Under the pieces are notes generated by a model, which saw only the letters and a list, made by a program, of their open reading frames with translations, made no database searches and was not told where the DNA came from. This document shows, piece by piece, positions 38,201 through 50,485 of a stretch of DNA of 64,000 nt (positions are counted from its first letter, which is position 1; each line of letters starts with the position of its first letter). The translations under genes were made by a program, and so were the position numbers. Origin of the DNA: Brienomyrus brachyistius (lineage: Eukaryota > Chordata > Actinopteri > Osteoglossiformes > Mormyridae); contig NC_064536.1 of the NCBI RefSeq assembly GCF_023856365.1, forward strand, positions 37,688,776 through 37,752,775, in the 5' to 3' direction.

Positions 38201-39859
38201 TTTTGGAAAGGATGACTCAACTTTCACCAAAAATCGCCAGCATGACCAAAGTTCACCAAATTTTGTGCTGTATTAATAATTTCAGCTAAATGAATCTACA
38301 AACAAAAATAAAGATTAATTTTAAAAAACACATGCATACAACACAACATAAAAAGTTTAATACATGTCATAGACATTCCAGGTCTCTGTATACTATGCAA
38401 AATACACATTTCTGCAATGACAGAAATTAAGACAGTAATAACACATTATAAATAATAACCAACTATAATTACTATGAATAAAGTATAACATTCTTTACCT
38501 TAATATTTTTACATTCTGTACACCGAGAAAAAGTGTTGTGCAACAACAAGTAAACTAATAGAAATAGCTGTGAATTCGGCGCGTTTGGTTGGTTCTCCAT
38601 CTTTCTGGCACATGCGTATACAGTAACAAAAATCGATCGTTTCTTCCTCGATAGAGAATGCCTTGTACGTCCAATGACGGTTTTTGACAGGTTGTTCACG
38701 CTTGAGAAACCACTCGTAATTTTCAGAAGCGCAAGCGTAAATTTCAGAAGCAAGCGTAATTTTCAGAAGCGCAAGCGTAAATTTCAGAAGCAAGCGTAAT
38801 TTTCGGAAGCGCAAGCGTAAATTTCAGAAGCAAGCGTATTTTTCAGAAGCGCAAGCGTAATTTACGCTTGTGAAGCGTACATTTGACGTACATTATTACG
38901 AGTTATTTTTGACAGCGATCTTACTCCATACTTAGCTGTTAAAAAGACACCCTTAGCAGAGAGAAACCCTTATTTTGCAGTGCAGAAGTTAATGCGTGTA
39001 GGATTAAATAACCTCTCCGGCTGTGAGCAACAAAAACACGTTTCTGTGTGTGATTTTTAACCAGGACCGCACACACGCAGTCCTCTGAAACATCTAAACG
39101 TCACCAGGTCCCCTGGAGTTTGAAAGAAAATAACTTTTTAAAATGTATTCACTCAGATAGTGAACAGTGGTGGTGGGGTAGTTGATTGTCAATGGCCAAA
39201 GAGAACATTTTTTAATGCATTTAATATGGTCTGGAGGCTTTGCCGAGAGAGCCACATGTTAGCAATAAACGGGATGTCGATTTGATGAGGATAGATTGAG
39301 TTAAATTAATGGTGGAGCCAGTCGGGCTTCAGCTGGGGGATCTATCACCTCAGGCGTGGGGGAGATTTCAGGCCTCACTCCCTGACGTGCTTCTCCCATT
39401 ACAGGGCTCTCCCCCCGGAAGGTTCCGGGAGAAAAGATCTGGTCATGGGAGATGGAGAAGGGCCTGGCATTTCTGCGGAACGTCGAGATGAGCGGTGGCG
39501 AGCTGGTGGTCCCACGCGCTGGGCTCTACTACATTTATTCACAGACGTACTTCCGACTCTCTGGTGTCCTGGAGGACGGAGGTGACGAGGGCGGTGTGGC
39601 TGAAGGCGTGGCCAGGGGCAAGCAGGTGCTGCAGTATGTCTACAAGAAGGTGGGCTCATACCCGGTGCCCATCCTGCTGATGAAGAACGCCCGGACGACG
39701 TGTTGGGCGCCGGGGGCCGAGTACGGCCTCCACTCCATCTACCAGGCCGGCATCTTCCGGCTTGCTGCCGGAGACCATATCTTCGTGGCCGTCAGCGACC
39801 TGACTGCCCTAAGCATGGATGAGAAGTCTAGCTTCTTTGGCACCTTCCTGGTCACCTAG
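35228..39859 (+). CDS. tnfsf10: TNF superfamily member 10 (TRAIL), death-receptor ligand
   Basis: Type II membrane cytokine that trimerises and engages death receptors. Five exons: 35228-35341, 36327-36470, 36639-36684, 36779-36898 and 39405-39859, with matching phases and GT-AG sites, giving 292 aa. A short cytoplasmic tail is followed by one membrane helix (about residues 9-32, rich in L, A and V). The stalk includes PCWTVTKQLHFLIEK. The TNF homology domain starts near AAHVTGT and carries YYIYSQTYFR, YVYKKVGSYPVPILLMK and AEYGLHSIYQAGIF, all hallmarks of TRAIL. Cys241 in NARTTCW corresponds to the cysteine that coordinates zinc at the TRAIL trimer centre. A GC-rich stretch precedes the start codon. 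Intron 4 (36899-39404) is enlarged by a DNA transposon. The neighbour NCEH1 supports TNFSF10 over other TNF ligands. Confidence 0.95.
36975..37457. repeat. left terminal inverted repeat of the IS3EU-like element
   Basis: About 480 bases, repeated in opposite orientation at 38447-38930. Both arms contain the same 101-codon open frame on opposite strands, which shows the arms have stayed almost identical rather than that a gene is present. Confidence 0.9.
37739..38289 (+). pseudogene. internally deleted integrase-type transposase
   Basis: The open frame reads through about 180 codons from an acceptor-like TTTAACAG at 37731-37738; no ATG is near its start, so an upstream spliced exon or a lost start is likely. 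Recognisable parts are a GRGRQ segment, a helix-turn-helix (CIANILGVSEATIFRRMREL, then GLS) and WSRVKESLHRVD. In the related fish proteins I remember, about 60 residues separate GLS from the RVRESMHRTD-like block. Here they are joined by about 12 residues, and the catalytic integrase core is absent. It therefore cannot be an active transposase by itself. Confidence 0.65.
38447..38930. repeat. right terminal inverted repeat of the IS3EU-like element
   Basis: Reverse complement of the left arm. It ends CTTACTCCATA directly before the target duplication CTTAGC. Confidence 0.9.
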
Positions 39860-42309
39860 CATGGCTGGAGCTTGGGGCTTATTGCCCTTCATCTTCACTC
39901 AGACTGCTGCAACGCACCTCGATGGCAGGAGATAACTGTAGCGTGAGCTGAAAGAGCTTTTTATATAACTCTGCTATAGCTTCCTGTCTTTGAAAGGAGA
40001 CTCAGACCCCCCTGGTCTGCAGGGATGAGTGAGTCCAGTCTCCCAGGGAGGGGGGGGGTGAGCAGCTCCGGCCAGATGGGAGACGTGACAGGCCCCATGG
40101 AGGCCCCTGTGTGATGGAGAGCGAGGTGTGGTAGTGAGCAGGGGGCCAACCTTGTCCTCCACAGACACTTTCTGGGCCACCCCCAGTAAACAGCACACGT
40201 GCCAAAGAGACAGACTGAATCCTTGATATTTGTGGCGCATTGACAGTCACGTATTGGTGTTCAATCTGGGGGATTAATGTCTGGAGGACTGGGGGCTGCC
40301 TATGTTTTTCTGGTCATACTTCTTCACAAACATATTGTTATGCTTCCTACCCCCGCAATGGGGAAATTCCAGATTTACACAAAAAAACCCAGTGGAAATA
40401 AATATTTATTTCCCACCAAATAAGCAGGATGTGCTTGGGCGTGGTTACGGGTAGCCCTGTCTGTTCCTTCTGCAGGACATGCAGTGTGTGGGAAACCATA
40501 TGGGGGCAGATGTTAAGTACTTGGCCCCTGCGAAGTGGGGGGGGGGGTAGACCTGCGTACAGATGTGCTCCGGCTGTGCGAATATGTTCCAGCTGTTCAC
40601 ACCAACTCGCCCTTTACATCTTGCACATGTAAACACACGTGTGCTGTACACTTGCACAAAACTATATTTTTTTACATACAAAAATAAAGTTTTTTTTCTT
40701 ACCGTGACGTCATCTTTACCATTGCCTGTGACAATGCAGACACCATGGAGTAGGCAGGAGATGTGAATCACTTAGTGCCGCCATCAAGCACCAACCTGGA
40801 TCGTCCAGCTAGGTGGTTTGCTGGTCATCATATTTTCTCTGGATGAGTTTTTAGCCATGTCACCAGTATGCAACTCCCAAAAAAACACTGTAAGCATTCA
40901 GATTATACCAGAGGAAGGGTCTCTTTAATTTGAATTTAATTTCTACATAGTGATTGGCTGTCAGTTGTCACCCCTCCCATCAGACCCAGGCTCCTCCTAG
41001 GATCAGTAGAGAGGCTTCAAGGACTGTTGGCAGAAACCTGAAATGCAGACCTCCAGTATGGATTTAATGACCTTACTGAAAAGGGCTCTGTTCTTATGCA
41101 GTCGAATCCCCCTCAGGGACCCCCCCCGTGGCCAATGGTTATTTCCAGTATGTAGATGTGATTGAAACCTCCCCTCTCTGTAGGCACAGCCCTGAGCTCG
41201 GCCGACAGTGAAACAGGTTCGAGCCCCTGCTCCGGCTGTCATATTCCAGTTCTGGCGCGACCAAAACAGCCCATGATTCAGAGGAGTGGCGTCACGATGC
41301 TGCATCTGCAGCTCGGAGCGGCTCCCATCCCGGGAGGGGGGTGATGCAACCCCGCTGAAATAAGGCCTGTGTTGAGATGGGGGTGGGGTTGGGTTTGAAA
41401 AGCCAAAGATGGCTGCAGGTTAGTGCCGCAGAGCGGAATATGCAGGCGGAGAAGCTTCCCGAAGGACTGTCACCTGCTCCTCGGCGGGGGCAGCCAGGCC
41501 AGACCCCCCACACAAGCATGCATACACACCAAAGCCTTCCAGAGGGTAGTATGGAGTTCCCAGGCCTCCCGCTTCATTACGGTAACCACTCAAAGACATC
41601 CCACCACAGGCTGCCGCACCTGTGTCATCCGCATGGTGACCACGCCCCTGACCCCCCCAGTAAAAGAGGACACACACAAGCACAAGGGTGTAGGGTTTTT
41701 TTCTCCTCCCGTATTTTTTTTTTTGTGGAAATATGTTACAATTATATTACAGGTTATCATAATGCCCAGAGAACGAAAAAAATAAAATAAATCGTCTTAT
41801 AGTCAGAGACAAAAAAGGGGGCACAGACGGGACAGGCGGGAGGGCCACACCCTAGCCACTCTCCAAGCAGATGATGGTCTATGTTAGAACACGGCCAATA
41901 AATACTGAGAACGCTGGTAACTTAGCTTTAAAAATATACTGTAAAACATGGACTTGTATGTATAAAACAAAACAACAAAAATACATACAAAGCACACTGA
42001 CACACTCGCCACGACTGCTGGCCAATCACGACGCGCCTCTCATTTGACCAAATGACCCACAACAATGAGGTCAGATCTCTCGTCAAAGCACTGTGATACA
42101 CAAATCGCTCGTAGTGGGGTGCTCTCTGCCCTTTGAAAGTACAGCAGTACTGTAAGAACCGATTACGAGTGATTCATATACGTGGGCTTTAACAACTAGT
42201 TACTGTCAAAACTTTAGCTGCCTTGGTTGTGGTGACTCCACTTCCTCTTAGCTTGCTCCACCCCCATTACACGGGTGGGTGGGACTAGATGGGCAGAAGG
42301 GGGCGAAGC
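39860..42309. other. 3' ends of convergent TNFSF10 and MSL2; no other gene
   Basis: The two genes converge here. A candidate AATAAA for TNFSF10 lies at 40397-40402, followed at once by TTTATT, which could serve the opposite strand. Another AATAAA is near 40683. Open frames at 41377-41790 have no recognised content. Confidence 0.5.
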
Positions 42310-44992
42310 TCAGTCAAAGCTGACATTCAGGCTGTTGTCAAAGCCCTTGTCCTCACGCGAGCCAGCGGCCAGGAAGGAGGCAACGGGGCCGCCTGCTGTC
42401 ACGCTGAGTACGCCAGGGGCAGGGGTGCCTCGCATGGCGATGCTGGTCACGTTGATACCAAGCGTGAGTCGTGTCTGCTCCAGGGCTTTCTCAGGCACAG
42501 CAAAGGCCTCCAGCTTCTTCTCGCCATTGGCCATGTAGGAATTCTGGCAGCCGCGGCACACGCAGTCCAGACAGGCTTTGCGATTTGAGTAGCATGGGCA
42601 CCGCTGGCCACGACATGTAAGAACACTTGGGTTTTGGGTTGCTCGGCCGCACTTGCAGCCCCGCTTTTCCTGCGGCTTCTTGTAGACGGCTCTGGGGGGG
42701 GCTCCAGCCATCAGGGTCCCGGTCCCGCCGTTGGGGGTCCTTTCCTTCACTTTGTCCCTGGCCTTGGGGAGCCCTGGCCGGGCCTTGCCGTGGGCCTTCC
42801 GAGCCTCGAGGTTCCTTCGGACGCCTTTGGCGGGAACCAGCAGTGCTTTGCAAGCCTTGGGTGCCCCCCCGTTGGGCACAGTGGCCAGGGGGGGAGCTGC
42901 CGGGACTGCGAGTTCCCGCTGGGGCTCCGCGAGGATGGCAGCTGCACCTGGCGGGGGCCCCTGGATGATGCTGGAGATTGGGAGAGGCCGTACCTTCTCG
43001 CTGTCGCTTTCCGACCGCGACCGTTTCCGGGTGGGTCGGGGCACTGCAGAGGGCCGGGGGGTGAGGGCTAGTGAAGGCTGCTGGAGGGACTCATTGGGGG
43101 ATCCACTGGCGGTCCCAGGGACCTGTGGTAGGGACCTTGCCACGCCGGCGCAGCCTTCGGTACCCAGCTCCGGCTCCAAGGTTCGTAGGACCTCCTCAAC
43201 AGTCAGCATGAGCTGCCCCCCACCCTGATTGGGCTCCTCGCTGAGGCCACAGATATTGATGCCGTCTGTAGCCAACTCGTCCACAGCTGCCTCATTCCTG
43301 CCTCCCTCTTCTGGCAGCGGGGGGAGGCCCCCATCTCGTTCCTTCTCAGCCAGCAACCCGTTACAGCCCTGAAGCCTGTCAGGACTGTCCAGGGGGCTCC
43401 CGCCGGTGGGCTCTGGAATCTCAGTTGGCGAGTCCTCGGAGATGGATGGCGCCGGGGATGAGCACTGCAGGGAGAGCCAGAAGGCGTTGGCTTCGTCGGC
43501 ACTGAGAGACAGACCCTCGCTGAGTGTGGGCAGCAGGTCGGCCTGGTCGGCAACATAGCAGCCCAGCGCGGAGCCTGCGATGAACTCGCACAGCTTCCTG
43601 AAGCTCTCCACCAGAAGGCAGAGCTGCCGGCTTTCCTGAAACTGCCCGGGGTTCTTCCAGCAGCTGCATGGTGGCTTCAGCACCATCTTCTGGCCCCTGC
43701 AGCCTTTACACACATAATGCTGGCAGGACGAGTTGGTCGGAGCCATTGGGTCCTGCAGCAGGTTACCTAGAAACCAAGCAAAACAAAGCAATAAGTCAAT
43801 GGTAACTTACACACCAAATCTTTCAGATGACTTTAAAATTCATTCGCTTGCTGCTTTGATATTGTAAGGTATGGTGCTCCATTGATGCACACTTCCCTGG
43901 CATGGCTCTGCACAGGGTTTCTGTCCCCGTGTAAAACCTCTTACCGCCATAGCGCTAAAAACAGCACCAATTGTTGATGTATATGACAAGTATTTACCAA
44001 CGTGAGGACTACGTTAGGTATGACTGTGCTGACAGCTGACAACTCAAAACCCGAATGAACAGTCAGATATTTGCAGTTACATGATTAATATTTTAATTGC
44101 TGTTGTTTGTTCTGGAGGAACTGCTTACCAAGTGAAACATTCTCAAGATTTAATAAAACAATGCCGATTATGAAGCTTGGTATAAGCATCCCTGTCTGTA
44201 AGCGGCGCTGTGTAGGACACACTACCCACCGACACACCTGTGCGTCAAAACCAGCGGACTTCATGCCGTAAAAAGCAGCTAAACAAATCCGGTTCAAACA
44301 GGCCGCTACTGTATATAGCCACCGCAAGCAGAAAGCCGCAAGCATGCTAACCAGCCGCGCTGCCGTAAACACGGAGGGTGCTTGTCTGTAAAAAGGCTTG
44401 TGCCTGTAACTTACAGATGACCGACAGCCTGTCTGCTTCGACCCCAGTAACATATCAAGATGCTGCAATGGACCCCATCCCCCCAAAAGTGTTTAGTAAA
44501 AACTTCCTCAGCAGTCCAATCATTCCTACATGCACGCCGAAGATTTTCGATAAATACTGGCAATCAGTAAATGCACATGCAATGTCAGTAAACGCACAGA
44601 GAATGCTGAATAAAACTTTCACTACGCTCCCTACTTCTGGCGTCAAATATAAATTAAAACCGAAAGTGTTAAGTGGCTGAACACCCACTTAACTGTTCAC
44701 ACAAACAAATGGTGGGAAATGTGCTGCATGTTACCGAGTGTACGCATTTTATTAAAATAATACCAACATTACTGGTATTAAGTAAGCCGAACTTTACTTA
44801 TGATATTCTGAAATAGGGGATGCAGTTAAATAAGAATAAGGCTTCCTCACCGCAGACCAGGCAGGAGAGCGAGTGCCGGAAGAAGGGCAGCTGCCGGCAT
44901 AGCTCGGCCAGGGACCTGGGGTCCCGCGGCTCGCACAGAAGCACCGCCCGGCAAGCCGACACGTACAGTGCGGTGGCATTCGCCGGGTTCAT
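42310..44992 (-). CDS. msl2: MSL2, RING E3 ubiquitin ligase of the male-specific-lethal complex
   Basis: E3 ligase that, with MSL1, ubiquitinates histone H2B in the nucleus. Two coding exons: 44851-44992 (47 codons plus 1 base, donor GTGAGG) and 42310-43766 (acceptor TTTCTAG), giving 532 aa. The start reads MNPANATALYVSA, the known MSL2 opening. The RING spans the junction: CLVCGNLLQDPMAPTNS, CQHYVCKGC, then KPPCSCWK. A serine/proline-rich middle carries KRSRSESDSEKVRPLPIS. The CXC domain (GCKCGRATQNPSVLTCRGQR, then CPCYSNRKACLDCVC) is intact and almost identical to human as I remember it, followed by MANGEKKLEAFAVPEKALEQ. One oddity: the last RING cysteine pair reads C-S-C-W where human has C-S-W-C. 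MSL2 lies next to PPP2R3A in human but is separated from it here by NCEH1 and TNFSF10. Confidence 0.95.
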
Positions 44993-45220
44993 GGCGGCGG
45001 CGCGCCGCGTCCTCAGTGCGGCCGGGCGGCGGGGACGCGCGGCGCGACCCTAGTCACGGGGGGGCATGGACACGCACGATCCAGCGCGGCGGCGCCAGTC
45101 TCAGATACGGAAATCGCAAGCTGCAATAAATGTCCCCGTCAAAGACGAAAAGGCATTCACTGATACGAGTGACGGAAGATCCAAAGTCGATCACACGCAC
45201 ACACCGGGCTGTTCGCGCCC
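44960..45220 (-). promoter_or_regulatory. GC-rich MSL2 promoter region
   Basis: Strongly CpG-rich sequence around and just upstream of the MSL2 start codon, as expected of a CpG-island promoter of a housekeeping gene. No precise start site can be assigned. Confidence 0.55.
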
Positions 45221-48200
45221 AGGGTAAACGGGCAGAGGCGTAGGTACGTGGTCACCAGTCCGGCTCAGCGCTTTAGCCCTATCCATGGCACGAAAACATC
45301 CACTTAATATCCCAAGCGAGAAAAGACCTTTGCAAGAAGCTGTTATTCTGCCAGACGTCGTCAAGCTTGTCCCAAAACAGCCATGCAGCCCAGAGCAATT
45401 CAACCACGGCGTCGGCGCTCTGCTCCTCCGGTGCACGTTAAAGTTGAGCCTTTTGAACCCCAAGTGCTGCCGCTTATTTTCCCTCTTCGAGCGTCAGACC
45501 TGTCTTCTAGGATGTAAAGTCGTCCCCGTCCATCCTTTCCAGCCCACGCCTCCGATCCCGTGCACCCAATGATTGGGAGCGGGATTTTACGCATGCATTA
45601 ATTCCTTGTTTATTGTGCGCGTTTTCTCATGGCGCTGAAAAAGGCCCCTCGTCCTACGCAATCCCCCCCTTCGTCACCCGATCACAACACGCGCAGTAAG
45701 CGGAACGGGGAGCGGAAGGCAAAGCGAACAGCGGCTACGGGATGTCACTAACAAAATCAGGCGGATTTCCTTTTCTTTGCGTTTATTCCCCGTTTCAGTT
45801 TCACCTCCCCCCTCTCCGGTACGTCCTGCTTTTCGAAACAGTTAGAGCAACGTCACTTAAATCCCTCTTCCATTTCCGCTCTTGTTTACAAAGCTCATGT
45901 TTTCAACGCCATCCTTATGACGTGGGAAAATAATTATATCCTACTCGCAGTATAACAGACAGTTGTAACTGGGCAACTATGAAGAGCTATCCCCTCCCTT
46001 TTCCCCCTCTCTGCATAAGACGGGTGAGCGGGTGCCCCAGTTCACATCTCGCGATAATACGCAACTGAAATCCCGCGAGAGGTTCCCCTGTTCGTTACGT
46101 AAACGTTTTATGCCCTTTATATTAAACTCCACGACGGGACAAGACTACAAATTTTAAAGCTAATTAAACAGATTTCCATATTCTGGTACGGAAAATATTC
46201 GGTTGATGTGTAAATGATGATATTACGGATTTTTCTTGGTGTATTAAACTATATAAATCCACTGACCTTACGATATAATTAGCACAGTAGTGCTGTATTA
46301 AACAGTTGTTATGCTATAAACAAATGTAACCTAATCAATACAGTTTAAGTTGTTCCATTAAAGACAACGTGTGGTAAACTAACTTAAATTAAGGCTGAAT
46401 TTGAAATCGCGTTTGGTCGAGTTGAGTAGGCCTATATCGTTTAGCTGTTTTTTTCCCTGCATTTTTTTAAATGTCACACCAACACTGAACGAACCGAGCT
46501 CAGAAATAATCGATGAGAAGGTAACCATAAGCTAAGATGATGCTAAAAGTATATATATATACAGTCTAGATTTCAGCAACCTCACTGACTGGTGTCCTCT
46601 GGTCTCTTGAAATAAATCGTCTTTACTGTTCGCTTTTCATCTTTTTTCTAACTACACGCTTTATATTTGCGTCCATTTCCAATTTAACTGTCAAAAGACT
46701 TGATATTCTGGCCCAGATACTGATAATAGAAATTAAAACCGCACAAGAAAAATTCATTTGAACACCGCAACGAAGCTACAAATAATTAAACGATCAATTA
46801 AAAATTCGTTCAAAACATCGGTAATTTGCTTGACTGAAAAGATGCTTCAGTTCCTTTGGCTGATAATTGGCAGAAAATTGTCACAAATACTTCCAACTGC
46901 GTGGCACAGAAATGTCACAATTTGAGTAAACTACAGTTTGCACAAATACTTTGTTTGGAAACTAGCTATTAGGTAGACGGGTCTTCTTGATATGAATAAC
47001 AGATACGGCGAGGACCTTTTGTGTGAAAATGTAATCTATACCAGGGACAATTGCCCCCGACAATATAGCTTCTAGGATCATGGCAGCATGCAGACCCCTC
47101 CACCCCGATATTATGGTGGTGGTTTATGGAAGGTTATATTAAAATTATGCAATGAGACAGGTTGAGCGCAAATTCTATGCAAATACACACCAAATGAAGC
47201 ACTTCGTTTAAACACCCTTTGTTTTCCTGCCATCGTGAGTGGAATAAACACATTTTGCTTTGCCCTGATTCTGGTCTTTCGTCCCACACCATCACAACAT
47301 TCTCTCCTCGGGGTTTGAGGTCTTGGCAGTTCCTTGCCCAGTTGCAACAATCGCAAAAAAACCCAAAAAAAACTACATGCTGGGTACTTGCACTATTGTT
47401 TAACATCTTCGACATCTTAATTTATAATGCATTTGTGTGGATGGCACTGAATAGAGATGGGAACAAGGGAAAGCTCCAGAAATAAGTGTCTTCAAAAACT
47501 GGGCAAGAAATTGATAAGACCTCAAATCAAAAATGCCATTTTGTGAAAATGGTACGGTAAAAGTTTAACAAATTTTATCTGGAAATAGATCGGGATCCTC
47601 CTTTTCACAAGGTATAGAACTTGTTTATTCATTATGGAAAATTCTGAGAAATGTCCTGTCAAATTTAACTCATAACACAAATAACATGGATTTAAAATAG
47701 CATTTTCTTGGGAATGGTACAGTAAAAGTTGAACACATTTTATTTGGAAATAGCCTACGACCTTGACTTTCAGATGCTATATGACTTGTTTATACATGAT
47801 GGGAAAGTAAGAAATTAATTTTATTTAAGTACATCTATTAAGCGTATTCACTCTTTTCATATGGGCAATTGCTTAGAGCAATGATGTGCCGTGAGAGATT
47901 GTAAGGTGTACCTTGGGAAATTATCCAATTTCACTTAATTGGTCTAAAAACTTATTTGAAAAATTATTATTATTTGCAGATGATATGCAGTTGTCGAGTA
48001 TCTACTGTAATGGTCATGTATTATAAACAAACAAAGCTATTTCAACATTACAGTAATCTTCCGGGATGGGGGGGGGGGGGGGGGGTTCACTGTACTCCCA
48101 TTTTCCCCGACATATCTGTGTGAGCTGAGTTTTTCCAAGCCTGACTCGTATAAAAACTAAAAACAGAGAGAGACTGAGAGCTGTTGAGGAAAAACTTCGT

Positions 48201-48769
48201 GTGCCTGTCTTCAATTCCTGCCAGAATATTAGCTTTGTGTTCATTCAAACAGGCTCAGGTTTCACACTGAGAGAGTATTTTGTCATTACTAGACTACAGA
48301 GTGTCATTTTGTAACATTTTGGTTGGTGTGTGCCGTGGGATTTTTTTTCAATGTAATAAATGTGCCGTGGCTCAAAAAAGGTTTAAACTGGTTTAGAGTC
48401 TTATTTTATTAAACGCGAGATGATACCGTAATGTTAGGTCTATGCGTGCACTTAATATTTTAAGCGCGGATGATTTAACTGCAGTAAATAACGCACCGTG
48501 TATAGTTCAGCTAAATGGCTTACTTGCACTGCATTGGGTACATGAAATAATAATAAAAAAGGTAAAGACAGAGCCGAGAAAGTGAGAGAATAAAAGCTTA
48601 ATAATCTTCTAAATTTACCGACTTATTCAGCAAGGGGTCAGGTAACGTTAACAGCCATGCAACTAGTGTTTTGACCGAACAGTCCGGTCTTTCAGCTCGA
48701 TGGGGACATGACTAGGGTAACGCTCCAGCAAGCCATTTTTGCCTTCATTTTCACATATCACAAATTCAC
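45221..48769. other. non-coding spacer with a diverged ~164-bp tandem duplication
   Basis: No gene can be supported. Two diverged copies of a block containing GGTACGGTAAAAGTTTAACA or GGTACAGTAAAAGTTGAACA lie about 164 bases apart (47522-47830). A run of about 18 G is at 48069-48086. Several short open frames have no recognised content. Confidence 0.5.
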
Positions 48770-49465
48770 TTCTAATTAGGTGGAATGGAAATTCCACTTT
48801 TAGGTATCGGAAATTATATTTTAGCTAGTGAGATTCAAAACGTTGTTCTCGTCGATTTTAGAGGGAATTGGAATTTGAATTACTTCAAATGCCAGTTTCT
48901 GATATCAGGAATTCAATTATAACTAGTTATAATTCAGTTACGGCTAGTTGAAATACCTGTTTCTAATATGAGCAATTCAATTGTAATTAGATATAAATAA
49001 AACTGAATTATAATAAAAAATAGCTCAATTCCTGGTACCAAAAATTGCATTTTCAACTAATTAAAATTAAGTTTTTAATATCAACGATTGATATTTTGAC
49101 TAGTTAAAACTGAATTCCCGATATCAGAAATCTGTATTTTATCTAGTTAAAACGGAATTTTAACTAGTTACAACTGAGTTCCTGATATCAAAAATTGGCA
49201 GTTTCACTAGTTTAAGTTCAATCACCCACTGAGATAAATCAGAAATCTCACTAACTAAAATAGAATTTCTGATGTCTAGATATTGCATATTAACTGTAGT
49301 TAAAATTGTATTTTCAATATCAATAGTATGCATTTTATCTAATTAAAGTCAAATTTCTCATATCAGAAATACACATTATAACTAGTTACAATTGAATTTA
49401 TGATATCTAGAATTTCCATTCTAACTAGTTGGAATTGCATTTATGATATCCTCTAAAAATTAATT
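48770..49465. repeat. diverged satellite with palindromic half-units (ACTAGT / GATATC)
   Basis: Roughly twelve diverged copies of a unit of about 55-60 bases. Each copy alternates a palindrome centred on ACTAGT (TAACTAGTTA) with one centred on GATATC (TGATATCA), separated by AT-rich arms such as AAAATTGAATTT. The array begins and ends in less regular AT-rich sequence. No coding potential. Confidence 0.75.
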
Positions 49466-50443
49466 CCAGCTAAACCGGCTTTGCCAAAGACCACCAGCAT
49501 GCCTCTACAAAGGAAGACCGAGGCTCATAAAGGACGATGGCTATGAAAAGATGTTGAGCGGGCAAGAAGGGGGGTGGGACAAAGGCGGGGCTAAAAGGAG
49601 GACACCTAGGAACAGCTGGCATGCTAGGCGTGACTGTGTGAGTGTCAAAAAACTTTATCTATTGATTTTTAAACAATTTTAACTCTAAATTGGTGTCCGC
49701 TGTATAATATTCTGTTTCTTTTCTGTTTCCATTTGAACCAACATTGTTTCGTTTATGGTGGTTTGGCTTTGGATTCTCGACCTGGACAAGCCTCCTAGTC
49801 CACCCCTGGCTGACCCGCACCAGATTGCCAAATCATCTTCTGCAGCTGAGTGATAGAAAACTGGGTCTCAGCTCTGCCCTTTCTCATCTATTCAGAGTAA
49901 ACAAGTTAACAGGGGCACACAACAACCCTGTGCATGCAACTCACAGGATGCTGCAGTGACTTTTTGAGGGATGGGTGCTCAACTAGCAAAATGTGCCAAT
50001 TGGTGGCATGTTCCCCTTGGTAAAATTCAAGAAAGGACTCTAAAGGGTGGCATTTTCAACCGTAGTGTAAAAGGGGCAAGTACTCAGCAGTACAAGCCGG
50101 TGACACAATTCAAGACCTTAAATTTTGAATAAGTTTTTAATTAGAATAAGAATAATGAACGGGTACCATCCACCATGCCGTAAAGAATTTGAACCAGCAT
50201 ACACAGTAAGACAGAAACAATAACATCACCAGTTAATCAGAATGTGACATTTCTACACCGACACATTTAATATAACTTAACCAAAAATATCCTCCTGTGG
50301 CAGACAATAGGGGGCAGTCTAATTGTAATTCAGTTTAAATGGGCATCCTGGCATAGCACAGGGTTAGGTTTGTGTACTGTACTGTAAGCATGACTATACC
50401 CCGTGCTGCTTGTCACTGCAGTCAGGTTTGAGACAGACAGATA

Positions 50444-50485
<42 letters not shown>

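Larger units (their letters stand above)
36975..38930. mobile_element. DNA transposon with ~480-bp inverted repeats and 6-bp target duplication (IS3EU-like)
   Basis: The element starts TATGGAGTAAGATCGCTGTC and ends with its reverse complement. Flanking CTTAGC at 36969-36974 and 38931-38936 is the target duplication. The inverted repeats run from 36975 to about 37457 and from about 38447 to 38930 and look nearly identical, so insertion is recent. Each arm holds tandem words TTACGCTTGCGCTTCTGAAA and TACGCTTGCTTCTGAAA. The centre has one frame related to a fish integrase-type transposase. The 6-bp duplication and the protein suggest the IS3EU group; that name is from memory. It sits in the last TNFSF10 intron and does not touch the exons. 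Confidence 0.9.
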
